From Acidobacteriota bacterium (GTDB taxonomy: Bacteria; Acidobacteriota; Vicinamibacteria; Vicinamibacterales; UBA823): DNA of 64,000 nucleotides. The translations under genes and the position numbers were made by a program. Below are positions 10,109 through 18,721 of the stretch, one piece after another. The DNA lies in assembly GCA_002730735.1 (NCBI GenBank), contig PCAU01000010.1:147206-211205 (forward strand). Reading direction: 5' to 3'. Position 1 is the first letter of the stretch. Every line of letters begins with the position of its first letter. A model generated the notes under the pieces. It made no database searches. It was given only the letters and a program-made list of their open reading frames with translations, and was not told where the DNA came from.

Positions 10109-10875
10109 GATTGCTCTCCCGGGCGGAGCAAGTCATTGAGCATTTGCGCTTCACGCTTCGGAGTGCCGAACATCCGCTCGACGAATTCGTCCACGGGATT
10201 CACCATCAGCTCTCGCGGCGTGCCTACTTGCACCAAACAGCCATCTCGCATCACCACAATCCGATCGCCCAAGAACAACGCTTCTACCAAGTCGTGGGTG
10301 ACAAAGATCGCGGTCATCCTAAGCTGCGTTCGGATGCGTGCAAAGGATTGCTGCAGTTGCTCACGCGTCAGTGGGTCGAGAGCTCCAAACGGTTCATCCA
10401 AGAGCATCACGTTCGGCTCGGAGGCCAGCGCCCGGGCGACCCCAACCCTCTGCTGCTGGCCACCGGAGAGCTCGCTCGGCCGGCGATCACGCATCACCAC
10501 AGGGTCCAGCTCGACCAGGTCCAAAAGTTCGTCCACGCGACGCCGGATGCGCTCGGCCGTCCAACCGAGCAGGGTCGGCGTTACACTGATATTCTCAAAG
10601 ACGGTCATGTGGGGAAACAAACCGACCCCCTGAAACACATAGCCAATGTGCCGTCTCAACTCGTGTGCCGGTAGAACTCCGACATCAACTCCATCAATCT
10701 GCACCAAACCGTCGGAGGGCTCTATCAGTCTGTTGATCATCTTCAGTGTCGTGGTCTTACCACAACCCGAGGTCCCCAACAGCACAACAACCTCGCCGCG
10801 ATTAGCCCGAAGCGAAAGCCGATCAACCACGACGTGCTCACCATAACGTTTCGTCAGAGCTTGAAGTTCAATCAT
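10105..10875 (-). CDS. Osmoprotectant ABC transporter ATP-binding protein, OpuBA/ProV-like
   Basis: This 256-residue ABC ATPase has Walker A GTSGCGKTT near residue 33, the signature LSGGQQQRVGVARAL, Walker B VMLLDEPFGALDPLTR and the H-loop AIFVTHD. The N-terminal IELQALTKRYGEHVVVDRLSL and the downstream permease-binding-domain fusion place it in the quaternary-amine transporter (QAT) group. It lacks the C-terminal CBS pair found in long ProV/OpuAA forms, so ionic-strength sensing through CBS domains is not expected. It starts with ATG at 10875 and overlaps the fusion gene by 4 bases, forming a complete two-gene importer. Confidence 0.9.
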   Translation of the reverse strand: MIELQALTKRYGEHVVVDRLSLRANRGEVVVLLGTSGCGKTTTLKMINRLIEPSDGLVQIDGVDVGVLPAHELRRHIGYVFQGVGLFPHMTVFENISVTPTLLGWTAERIRRRVDELLDLVELDPVVMRDRRPSELSGGQQQRVGVARALASEPNVMLLDEPFGALDPLTREQLQQSFARIRTQLRMTAIFVTHDLVEALFLGDRIVVMRDGCLVQVGTPRELMVNPVDEFVERMFGTPKREAQMLNDLLRPGEQS

Positions 10876-10989
10876 CGGCGCTCACTGCAACCAGACCTAA
10901 GCCAAGACACGCAACTGGTTGATAGAAATCTGTTTTCGGAATCGGGCGCCACGTCGAAGGACCCGACGGCGGCATCTCTGAAAAATAGC

Positions 10990-11018
10990 AAAAAGCTGAA
11001 CGGTCAGGACGACCGGTT
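10990..11018 (-). terminator. Rho-independent terminator after the small gene at 11017-11208
   Basis: On the minus strand a stem of seven pairs (AAC-GGTC with GACC-GTT, one bulged C, loop GTCCT) covers 10999-11018 and is followed, after CAGC, by five T (10990-10994). The hairpin starts at the stop codon of the small gene, as expected for an intrinsic terminator, and separates it from the osmoprotectant operon. Confidence 0.55.
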
Positions 11019-11208
11019 ACGACCGTTCGATCCATTCAACGAATCGCGGTGGGTGTTCATCGGCAACGATCATTACCCGGGTAATCCTACCGCTCTCGTG
11101 AATGAGCTGCTTCGAACTCTCCCGCGCTTCGTCAACGGAAGAGTACCGCACAGCCACCAGCGGTGAATTGGTCGAACCCCCTCTGACAGTTGGAATCAGC
11201 TTAAACAT
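11017..11208 (-). CDS. Small conserved-looking hypothetical protein
   Basis: This 63-residue protein begins MFKLIPTVRGGS and ends RVMIVADEHPPRFVEWIERS. The pattern VDEARESSKQLIHES followed by a beta-strand RVMIVADE looks like a real compact alpha/beta protein. Reality is supported by an intrinsic terminator that begins at its stop codon. It lies alone between the osmoprotectant operon and the DUF3810 gene, all on the minus strand. The ribosome-binding site is weak (GAGTGA about 7 bases upstream). I do not recognise a characterised family and infer no function. Confidence 0.5.
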   Translation of the reverse strand: MFKLIPTVRGGSTNSPLVAVRYSSVDEARESSKQLIHESGRITRVMIVADEHPPRFVEWIERS

Positions 11209-11322
11209 ACAGAGTCACTCAACGACAGATCGTGGCCACCTGGTCCACACAGCCGACTATTGGTGTCCCTGACGGACTCCTCATGATATCGAGACTCTCG
11301 TATCATGTCGACCACTTGAGAC

Positions 11323-12414
11323 TCATGAGTCTACTTCAGACACGCGAGATCCAAGCACTAGATCTAAAACTCTACCGTAGCTCGCTATTCCGCTCGATAC
11401 GCGGTTGGCACGTAGATAACGGTCGTAAACCCAACTCGCCTGGCGACGCATGACTGGCATCGACTCTCCAAGTCGATCACGAATCGCAACCAGGTCACGA
11501 GCTGGACCAAGCTGGAGTGTCGTCGTCACCTCGACCTGCGTGTCTGTGTCCAACTGACGCATTAGGTATGGGTGGAGGAACAGCCAAGCGCTGTACTGCA
11601 CCGCTGCATCGCCTGATTGAGAAGCCAACCAAGCGACGAAACTAGCTTCAGCCTCATCAGCGTATCCTGCGAGATGAGCCCATTCATGAAGAACGATAAA
11701 CGGGCGTTCATAAGGCAGAACGTCAGAATTAATTAGCGTCTCAAGTAGGAACGGGTCAGTAAAACCATCGATGGCAGCCTGACGGAAATAGAAACCGAAC
11801 CATGACGTCTTGGGACGCGCCAGTCGAGGCTCGGCGGACGCTGGTAGTTGCTCCTGTGCGTACCGGAACGGCTTGGCGAGCACCTTCGGAACAGATTCGA
11901 GCGTCGGCCAGGGCCTAGCCTGGGCTAATCCGTGAAGCCGGTTCAACCGGACAACCGATTCACGGGCAAGGGTCTCGAGTGATGCCGGTGTGATGCGACT
12001 AGTGTCAAAGTCGAGTTTGGATTCAAGCGATTCCCGACGGTAGTTGAATCCCCAACAGAGCATAAAGACGATATAGACAACCGCCATAGCAACCGCTACT
12101 TCCCGAATCAGCACCAGAACAACGACCGTCCTACGCACCATCGAGGAACGTCTAAGTATCGCTATGCATTTGGCTATCAAAGCAACTACAGAGCCAATCA
12201 CTAAGAAATCAAACAGAGCAACTGGCACTTGGTTTGATAACGATGTAAACACTTGCTGAATAATCGGATAGAGGCCCCGGGAATAGGCACGCTCAACACA
12301 GGCTTCAGAGGTTGGTCCGACGGCAACCACCAGAGCCAATGTCAGGATTGTGAGGCGCCAAGCCAAGTGTAACGGCCCCGATTCACACTGGGAGGTTGTT
12401 TCCTGATCCACCAC
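11323..12414 (-). CDS. DUF3810 family membrane metallopeptidase-like protein
   Basis: The 363-residue protein has two or three membrane helices in the first 140 residues and a soluble domain with the zinc-protease-like motif HEWAH in FIVLHEWAHLAGYADEAEAS. The second part of the motif (E-A-E in DEAEASF) could supply the third ligand, as in gluzincin-type sites. This combination of membrane anchor, CWGFNYRR and HExxH is typical of DUF3810, whose function is unknown. The start is GTG at 12414, leaving a one-base gap after the stop of the upstream efflux gene, so the pair is one transcription unit. Peptidase activity is inferred from the motif only. Confidence 0.8.
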   Translation of the reverse strand: MVDQETTSQCESGPLHLAWRLTILTLALVVAVGPTSEACVERAYSRGLYPIIQQVFTSLSNQVPVALFDFLVIGSVVALIAKCIAILRRSSMVRRTVVVLVLIREVAVAMAVVYIVFMLCWGFNYRRESLESKLDFDTSRITPASLETLARESVVRLNRLHGLAQARPWPTLESVPKVLAKPFRYAQEQLPASAEPRLARPKTSWFGFYFRQAAIDGFTDPFLLETLINSDVLPYERPFIVLHEWAHLAGYADEAEASFVAWLASQSGDAAVQYSAWLFLHPYLMRQLDTDTQVEVTTTLQLGPARDLVAIRDRLGESMPVMRRQASWVYDRYLRANRVSSGIASYGRVLDLVLGSRVSEVDS

Positions 12415-12415
12415 G

Positions 12416-13876
12416 TCAAATCCTCTGCGTCCTCTCTCCCGTTACACTCGCCACTGGAGATGCCGCCCCAGCGGTCAGTCTTTCCTGAGGCAGCCCTTTC
12501 GGGAACCAGAACGATGAGATGACTGCAGAGCCTGCCGCGAACGACCCAAACATAAATACTCGCTGCAGGGCAGCGGTCAACTGTTGTGGGCTGGCATCAC
12601 CGCCGGCAGGAAGTGACACAACCACAATCGCGCCCATCGTGGCCACACCAATGGCGCCACCGATCGATCGAGTAAAGTGACCCAGCGAAGTCGCGATTCC
12701 GAGCTGCTTACGCGGCACCGCGTTCTGAACAGCCAGGATCAGGGTAAGAATGGTCATGCCCATACCCACGCCCATGATCGCAAGCACCGCGCGTATCATC
12801 CACAGGGACGCCCCTATATCAATCTGCGATAACTGAAAGAATCCAAAGCTCACACACGATAAGCCGGCAAACACCATTCGCCGGTACCCAACTTTCATAA
12901 GCACGCGACCGGTAACAATTGACATCAATACCCACCCGAGGAGTAGCGGCGTGAGCGCTGAGCCAGCGTCAATGGCACTTCCACCCAACGCCGCCTGCAC
13001 GAAAAGTGGCACAAATGAGATCGCGCCGAACATCGCCACGCCAACTAGGAACCCGCTCAGCATAGCTGGTCCAATGACCCTATCCCCGAAGAGTTCAAAT
13101 GGTATCAGCGGGTCCGCAGCGCGACGCTCAACATGTATAAAGGCTACCCAAAGTATTAGCGCACCACCTAGGAGCATTGCCAACCTCCCCCAAGCAAACC
13201 CTTGGCCACCGTTGGCCTGTCCAAGAGCCAATAACAGCAGTGCGACAGCGCCACTTAGGAGTAGTGCACCGCGGTAATCAATGCGTGGCTGAGACGATGG
13301 GCGGGGACTGACGAGCGCATTACCAACCGCCAGCGCGGCGACGAAAGCAAACGGGACATTTACGAAGAAAACCCACCTCCACGACAAGGAGTCAGTGAGG
13401 TAGCCTCCAACGAGTGGTCCGGCAATCGACGCAATCCCCCACACGCCACTAAAAAGCCCTTGGATCCTCCCCCGCTCACGCATGGTGTAGAAGTCACCAA
13501 GAATCGTCATCCCGAGGGGGAGAATACCGCCCGCACCGATTCCCTGGATCAGCCTAAAGACGACGAGAACAGGCATCGACCACGCCACACCGCACAACAC
13601 CGAACCCAGGAGAAAAAAACCTACAGCGCCCACATAGAAGAGTCGTCGACCGTAAAGGTCAGAAAGCTTGCCCCACAGCGGCACCGTAACTGTCGCTGCT
13701 AGAAGATACGCCGCGAATACCCAGCTATATTGGGTGAGGCCACCGAGTTGCGTAACAACGGTTGGCATGGCCGCCGCGACGATCGTCGCTTCAATCGCTG
13801 CTAAAAAATTTCCGCCGAGGACCCCGCACGTCACGACCATCCGTCGGGTGATCCGCACGGAAAGTTTGTCAAGCAT
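12416..13876 (-). CDS. DHA2-family (EmrB/QacA-type) MFS drug-efflux transporter
   Basis: This 486-residue protein with about 14 hydrophobic helices starts just before VVTCGVLGGNFLAAIEATIVAAAMPTV, the DHA2 helix 1 motif. GKLSDLYGRRLFYVG is the conserved loop 2-3 motif, and IQGIGAGGILPLGMTILGDFY with VWGIASIAGPLVGGYLTD is antiporter motif C. Such proteins expel hydrophobic or cationic drugs using the proton gradient; the real substrate is unknown. It is the first gene of a two-gene unit with the DUF3810 protein. No TetR or MarR regulator and no membrane-fusion partner is adjacent. Confidence 0.9.
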   Translation of the reverse strand: MLDKLSVRITRRMVVTCGVLGGNFLAAIEATIVAAAMPTVVTQLGGLTQYSWVFAAYLLAATVTVPLWGKLSDLYGRRLFYVGAVGFFLLGSVLCGVAWSMPVLVVFRLIQGIGAGGILPLGMTILGDFYTMRERGRIQGLFSGVWGIASIAGPLVGGYLTDSLSWRWVFFVNVPFAFVAALAVGNALVSPRPSSQPRIDYRGALLLSGAVALLLLALGQANGGQGFAWGRLAMLLGGALILWVAFIHVERRAADPLIPFELFGDRVIGPAMLSGFLVGVAMFGAISFVPLFVQAALGGSAIDAGSALTPLLLGWVLMSIVTGRVLMKVGYRRMVFAGLSCVSFGFFQLSQIDIGASLWMIRAVLAIMGVGMGMTILTLILAVQNAVPRKQLGIATSLGHFTRSIGGAIGVATMGAIVVVSLPAGGDASPQQLTAALQRVFMFGSFAAGSAVISSFWFPKGLPQERLTAGAASPVASVTGERTQRI

Positions 13877-14072
13877 CTGCTAACCGCCGACACAATCAAT
13901 CACTGCCCACCCCAATCCTTGGAGAAATCGGTATCTGAAGGGTCAGAAATTCACGGTGTATCACCATCAACACCACAATGGTAGGCTGTTCCCTCTTACC
14001 AATCTAGAGCCTCGCCTCAGGAAGATTTGGTGTCCTAGCCAACGCAAGATAGGATCAACGTGGGAAGCTGGA

Positions 14073-14372
14073 ATGTCCACTGAAGAAGAAGCTGCTGGTC
14101 GAACCGTACATTGCGTTAAGTTACAGAAAGATCTGCCTGGTCTCACAGAGTCTCCTTGGCCCGGTGAACTAGGCAAACGGGTCTACGAGAACGTCTCCGC
14201 TGAAGCGTGGAAACTCTGGGAAGAGCGAATGAAGATGATTCTCAACGAATACCGACTGAAGCCCTGGCAAAAGGAAGCCCAAGAGCTGGTCGCTAAACAA
14301 ATGGAAGAATTCTTTTTCGGTGAAGGCTCAGCCCTTCCACCAGATTACGTCCCAGAACGTAGTAAGAGTTAG
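14073..14372 (+). CDS. yggX: YggX family oxidative damage protection / Fe(II) trafficking protein
   Basis: This 99-residue cytosolic protein has the family core RTVHCVKLQKDLPGL, PGELGKRVYENVS, WKLWEERMKMILNEYRL and FFFGEGSALPPDYVP. YggX protects Fe-S proteins from superoxide and is linked to iron handling; the conserved Cys in VHCVKL is present. The frame is open from 13956, but the residues before 14073 do not belong to the family and ATG 14073 gives the normal N-terminus. It is the only plus-strand gene between two minus-strand runs, so it needs its own promoter. A poor candidate (TTGGTG, 17 bases, TAGGAT at 14027-14055) lies upstream. Confidence 0.9.
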   Translation: MSTEEEAAGRTVHCVKLQKDLPGLTESPWPGELGKRVYENVSAEAWKLWEERMKMILNEYRLKPWQKEAQELVAKQMEEFFFGEGSALPPDYVPERSKS

Positions 14373-14418
14373 TCCTCTCCTCACCTGCCGATTTTCGATC
14401 GCGCTCACTTAGTACTCC

Positions 14419-15684
14419 CTACAGCATTGGGATTTCTCTATCAACTTCGAAATGGAGCCGCCGGTGTGCTTGGCGCACGGAGGCAATTACATCTTTGGAC
14501 GTTTGTCCCCTAGCGAAAATGAAACCCAAATAGCTTGCACCTTCAGGTAGTGGTACGAGCTGCTGCCCTAACTTGGCAGTGATGATTACGTCGTCAACAC
14601 CTTCCACTGCTCTCGCAAGTTTCGCACCAACTACTCCTCTCAAATGACCGCTGCAAGGAATAGGGATCATCATTACGGCCGATGCCCCAGGCACACAGTG
14701 AAACGTACACCCGGCTTCGCCTACGGCTTGCCGGAGCAGCACTTCTTCATACTGGCAGGAATGACCCGTGGAGTCCGTGCACTGAAGCACCCTGGCACAA
14801 AGCCCACCGACCGGTCGTGCCGCAACTTCCAAAACGACAGGTCCGCGCGCGTCCAAACGACACTCGGCGTGGACTGGACCATGACGGAGCCCAAGCGCAC
14901 GAACGGCTTCTGCGACCGCATATTCAACCGACGACCGTTCGTCAGAGCCCAGTTCTGTGGGCCTTGCGTAGATCGTTTCTTCAAAGAATGGCCCTTCAAG
15001 CGCGTCGGGTTTATCAAAGATGGTCACCACGTGGAGCCGTCCGTCATTGACTAAACCTTCGACCGCATACTCAGCGCCGTCGATGTATTCCTCAATCAGC
15101 ACCAACTCGTTTGATGGATCACGAAGGGCACGTAACTCTGGACTTGACAACATTTGAGCAACCCGTGCCATTGCAGAATCAAGTTCCTTTTTGTCATTGG
15201 CGCGGATCACTCCTCGGCTACCCGATAACGTAAGCGGCTTTACAACCATGGGAAAACCGAACGGCAACGCAGGACAGCGCTCAATCTGCTCAAGTCGCAG
15301 CACGTGAAAAGCCGGCACACGAAGTCCTCCGCGTGACAAACATTGCCGATAGCGAAGTTTGCTGGCCGCCAGACGAGCGCCGGCTGCACCGTGGCATGGC
15401 AATGCTAAAGCCTCAGCTACCATCGATGCCAAAATCGTAGGGCGATCACCAACAGCTAGCACACCTGTCACCGGGCGTCCGGCGGTCGCAGCCAGGACAC
15501 GCTGAAACGACATTCTTTCGTTGTGAAACTCCACTGGGATTGCCTCATCCCGCCACGGATCGTCAAGGGTGCGGCATCGATCCGTTGCAAAAGCAAGGTC
15601 AAAACCTAGTCGCTCAGCAGCATCGGCGAACGCCCGCACTTGATAGCTGGTCGTAGTAGCGAATAGAAGTATTCGTGACATCAC
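14419..15684 (-). CDS. ATP-grasp domain ligase next to a radical SAM selenoprotein
   Basis: The 421-residue protein has an N-terminal Rossmann-like preATP-grasp domain (ILLFATTTSYQVRAFADAAE), then an ATP-grasp fold: GFPMVVKPLTLSGSRGVIRA (ATP lysine and loop), LVLIEEYIDGAEYAVEGLV, HAECRLDARGPVVLEVAARP (metal-binding acidic residues). Relatives join a carboxylate to an amine or amino acid (carboxylate-amine ligases such as carnosine synthase-like or biotin carboxylase-like proteins). The substrate is unknown. The start is GTG 15684 or the adjacent ATG 15681, only 21 bases after the TAG that ends the radical SAM protein, so the two are one operon. A shared pathway is inferred from this pairing. 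Confidence 0.85.
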   Translation of the reverse strand: MMSRILLFATTTSYQVRAFADAAERLGFDLAFATDRCRTLDDPWRDEAIPVEFHNERMSFQRVLAATAGRPVTGVLAVGDRPTILASMVAEALALPCHGAAGARLAASKLRYRQCLSRGGLRVPAFHVLRLEQIERCPALPFGFPMVVKPLTLSGSRGVIRANDKKELDSAMARVAQMLSSPELRALRDPSNELVLIEEYIDGAEYAVEGLVNDGRLHVVTIFDKPDALEGPFFEETIYARPTELGSDERSSVEYAVAEAVRALGLRHGPVHAECRLDARGPVVLEVAARPVGGLCARVLQCTDSTGHSCQYEEVLLRQAVGEAGCTFHCVPGASAVMMIPIPCSGHLRGVVGAKLARAVEGVDDVIITAKLGQQLVPLPEGASYLGFIFARGQTSKDVIASVRQAHRRLHFEVDREIPML

Positions 15685-15705
15685 TGCTTAGCTTCATCGT
15701 AACAG

Positions 15706-17091
15706 CTAGAAGAGCGCGAACTGCTCCTCAGTCGGCTCAGCTCAGCAATACCAAGGTTCATTGAGGTAAGGGATTGACGCACGAGCCTGGGTATTCCTCA
15801 TGAGTGGTGGGCAGTGCAATGCACCCCGTTCGTGCGCTAGTGTCCAAATCTCCTCAAAAATCGCGCGCCGAGATGCCGACTGGTGTTGACCGACCAGGGT
15901 AATCACCTCGGCTTGGAGTGCATCGACACGGGGATCCGTATGAAACCAAGAATAGGAAAGCGTGTTCTTGTCGAACTCTCCTACAACCTCCGCCACCTCT
16001 TTATGGGTAAGCAAACTTGAACCTTCAGGCAGCAATAGGCGGATAGCCAGTTGGATCGGGGCGACTGCATCGACGAGGTCGAGGGAAGCAATGGACTGAA
16101 GATACGCGCAGTAGCTCTCAAGTGTCGTCCACGGCGTGAACGCTACAAACGTCGGTGTTAGAACGAGTCCCGCCGTTCGGCATGCGGCTACGGCTCGCTC
16201 AATGTCTTGTGGGGTGTGTCCTTTGTTAAGAATTTCAAGAACATGATTGTCAAAAGATTCAACCGCACTCGTAACAAACGCACAGCCTGTATCGCGTAGT
16301 GTTGCTAAATACTTAGCGTGAGCCAGTAAATGTGCAATCTTGATAGTCACGTCATAGGTAAGGTCAGGATACGTATCAGATAAACGCTGGACGACTTCAA
16401 TAGCGTGAACTGAGCCATTGAAAAAATCAGGGTCCCCAAAGGTGATGTGACGAACGCCCATTTCAACTTGATTTCTGATGTCGGCCAGAACAATGTCGAT
16501 TGGCACGACCCTAAACCGCCCTTTGTATACCGGGACGATCGGACAATGGCGACACGTATGCCTACAACCGCGGCTAGCCTCTGTGTATCCGACACATCTA
16601 GTTGACCCGGTTGAATCGTGCAAGGTAGCGTAGCGTGTGGGCGGCGGTAACCCTCGTCGGTCCGGTACCTTGAACGCAAGATGCGGTAGCGCAGTATCCG
16701 CAGTAGGCTGCGGTGGTGGCGTGCCTTCTCTCAAAGCGATCGCCAGAGCTTCTAGATCTGATTCAAATTCGGCACCAAGTACCGAGTGCACTCCGAGGTC
16801 ACGCAGGAGTGACTCGTTGAGCATCGCGTAGAGCCCATAGCCGCACAGATGCGCCGACGGATTGAGACTGCGAATCTTTTTAATCACTGGCACCGCAAGC
16901 CGCGTCGCCATATGCATTGGTAGAAAAAAGGCCAATAACTTGGCCTGTGTAACTGAGTCGTCCCGTAGCCGCTCACGAGCCAGATCGACACACGTTACTT
17001 CGACGCCTGCATTACGTAGCCAAGCTGCGGGCGAAGCTAGGCCAAACGGCTGTCGGCCCATCTCATAGGTCGCAATCAAGAGTGCACGCAT
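15706..17091 (-). CDS. CUAEP-tail radical SAM selenoprotein (in-frame TGA read as selenocysteine)
   Basis: A cobalamin-binding-like N-terminal domain (about 1-130) is followed by a radical SAM core with the cluster motif C176-x3-C180-x2-C183 (GCRHTCRHC). The frame reaches a TGA at 15742-15744 after NEPWYC. Reading through it gives C-U-A-E-P and then TEEQFALF before a TAG at 15706-15708, 461 residues in all. NCBI recognises a family named for a C-terminal CUAEP or CCAEP tail, as I recall; the match of A-E-P directly after the TGA is hard to explain by chance. A hairpin follows the TGA at the right place for a bacterial SECIS. The reaction is unknown. A stop-at-TGA annotation would lose 12 residues. 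The next gene is an ATP-grasp ligase 21 bases away. Confidence 0.87.
15712..15738 (-). promoter_or_regulatory. Candidate bacterial SECIS hairpin after the UGA codon
   Basis: In the RNA, nucleotides 4-30 after the UGA fold as GAGC-CGA-CUG, loop AGGAG, CAG-(U)-UCG-(C)-GCUC: ten base pairs with a bulged U and a bulged C on the 3' side. The loop lies 14-18 bases downstream of the UGA, close to the spacing used by bacterial SelB-binding hairpins. The loop contains GG but lacks the GU of the E. coli element. The element is coding sequence as well, as in other bacterial selenoprotein genes. Confidence 0.6.
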
Positions 17092-17141
17092 AATCAGAGT
17101 GAATTATTGATTAATTTAGCGCTTGTCTCCGGACCGGCTCG

Positions 17142-18560
17142 TCAGGACGGTACAGGAAAATCAGTCGTACTCGGTCGAGTAGTCAAACCCACAACCACGA
17201 GCGCTAGAATTGACAGGGTCAGAGCTGGATAGACCGTCTCAAGACCAAGCGGATACTCCGGAACACCATCAACACTGTGCTGCAGACCAACGATCTCCCA
17301 AACCAACGTGGTAGTCATACCTACGAGAATCGACCACACGCCTGCTGAACGCGGTATGCGCGGCCAGACCAGTGCGCCGAGCAAAGCCGGCGTAATGCCA
17401 GCCCCGTACATTGTGTAAGCCCAAAGCGCCATCGCCAAGATTGATGGAAAAAAGCTTCCGATCACGTAACCGACGCACCCCAATGCCACTACAACCAGTC
17501 GGGTGTAGACCAATACCTGTTGGTCAGCGACCTTTGGATTTATAAAGCGCTGATAGACGTCACGCATCAAATTCGTTGCAGGCGTTAGAAGAAAGCTGTT
17601 GGCAGTGGAAACGATTATCGCCGCAGCCCCACAAACAAGCAGGACCCCAATGCCCATCGGTAGAACTTGCAGTGCAACATTGATCACGATCGATTCTGAA
17701 CCTTCGGTGCTCAGGCCTGGCACAACACCGCTACCGAGTACACCAACCGAGTCAATCAACGTCTCGACGACGATCGTGCCAACAATCCACCCAACCACCG
17801 CTAGACGGGCCGCTCGCTCGCTTTTTGCAGAAAAAAACTTCTGGTACATATTCGCTTCACCGAGAAGCAAGAACAACGTTGGAAAAAAAAGCGCTAAAGC
17901 CGCCTGCGGCGATAGTTCACCAAACAATGCGACATGCTCTGGTTGCAGCGATGAGAAGGTCGTTGCAAGTCCGCCACCATCAGACACGAGGAAAACCACC
18001 GCTAGGACTACACTCACTACCATCATCACGCCATTCCCAACATCGAGATAAGCAATCGACAGCATGCCTGCCAACGCGGTGTAAGTGACGCAGAATGCGG
18101 CGGTCATCAGTGCACCGGTCGCCGGTTCAATACCAGCCACCAATTCCAGAAGTTTTCCGCCTGCGCGGAACTGATAGGCCGCAATGGTCGTATAGGCCAT
18201 TACCGTGGTAAGAGCGCCAAGAAGGCGCGCGGTCGGTCCATACCGTAATTCGAGGATGTCCGGAACAGTGTACTGCGCGAGCCGGCGCACGCGAGGAGCA
18301 ATGAAATAGACCAATGCGATACCGACCCAAGCTCCAGCTGACTGCCATAGTGCGGGGAACCCTACCCGATAGCCCAAACCAGCACCGGCGAATAGACTGC
18401 CAGAGCCGATCCATGTAGCAAGAAGGGTAAAGACAAGCACCCGAGCTGGTAAAGCGCGGTTGGCAATCAGAAAGTCATCGGCCGTCTGCACCTGACGACT
18501 CTTCCAGGAACCAACGACAACTAGAGCAGCGAGATAAATAATGATGGCACTCAGAAACAT
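17142..18560 (-). CDS. Sodium:solute symporter (SSS family)
   Basis: This 472-residue inner-membrane protein has about 13 helices. TADDFLIANRALPARVLVFTLLATWIGSGSLFAGAGLGY near the N-terminus, VPDILELRYGPTARLLGAL, and the later ANSFLLTPATNLMRDVY are typical of the SSS/PutP family, which couples solute uptake to sodium. The specificity (amino acid, sugar, carboxylate or vitamin) is not predictable. It precedes the selenoprotein gene on the same strand with a 50-base gap, so it may be the first gene of that operon and bring in its substrate; this is inference. A promoter-like pair lies 25-55 bases upstream of the ATG. Confidence 0.88.
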   Translation of the reverse strand: MFLSAIIIYLAALVVVGSWKSRQVQTADDFLIANRALPARVLVFTLLATWIGSGSLFAGAGLGYRVGFPALWQSAGAWVGIALVYFIAPRVRRLAQYTVPDILELRYGPTARLLGALTTVMAYTTIAAYQFRAGGKLLELVAGIEPATGALMTAAFCVTYTALAGMLSIAYLDVGNGVMMVVSVVLAVVFLVSDGGGLATTFSSLQPEHVALFGELSPQAALALFFPTLFLLLGEANMYQKFFSAKSERAARLAVVGWIVGTIVVETLIDSVGVLGSGVVPGLSTEGSESIVINVALQVLPMGIGVLLVCGAAAIIVSTANSFLLTPATNLMRDVYQRFINPKVADQQVLVYTRLVVVALGCVGYVIGSFFPSILAMALWAYTMYGAGITPALLGALVWPRIPRSAGVWSILVGMTTTLVWEIVGLQHSVDGVPEYPLGLETVYPALTLSILALVVVGLTTRPSTTDFPVPS

Positions 18561-18584
18561 AAATGGTCGCGTGCTGACCTAGAG

Positions 18585-18615
18585 ATTCTAAAAAACTACG
18601 CTCTGCGATTGTCAA
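18585..18615 (-). promoter_or_regulatory. Candidate sigma-70-type promoter for the symporter / selenoprotein operon
   Basis: On the minus strand a perfect -35 TTGACA (18610-18615) is followed, after 19 bases, by TAGAAT (18585-18590), five of six matches to TATAAT. The spacing is two bases longer than ideal. The ATG of the symporter is 24 bases downstream of the -10. Confidence 0.4.
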
Positions 18616-18721
18616 ACCGTATTTTGAGACCAGCCATCCGAATGTTAACTAATCCACTATTAGAGGCGTGATTGGCGGCATGCGCTATCTGAAGAAATCG
18701 TATGGCGTCACCAAGTGCTTC

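Noticed and set aside
15742-15744. TGA as the true end of the radical SAM protein
   Set aside because: The next codons complete the known C-U-A-E-P tail, and a TAG follows 11 codons later, so stop-codon reading is less likely than selenocysteine.
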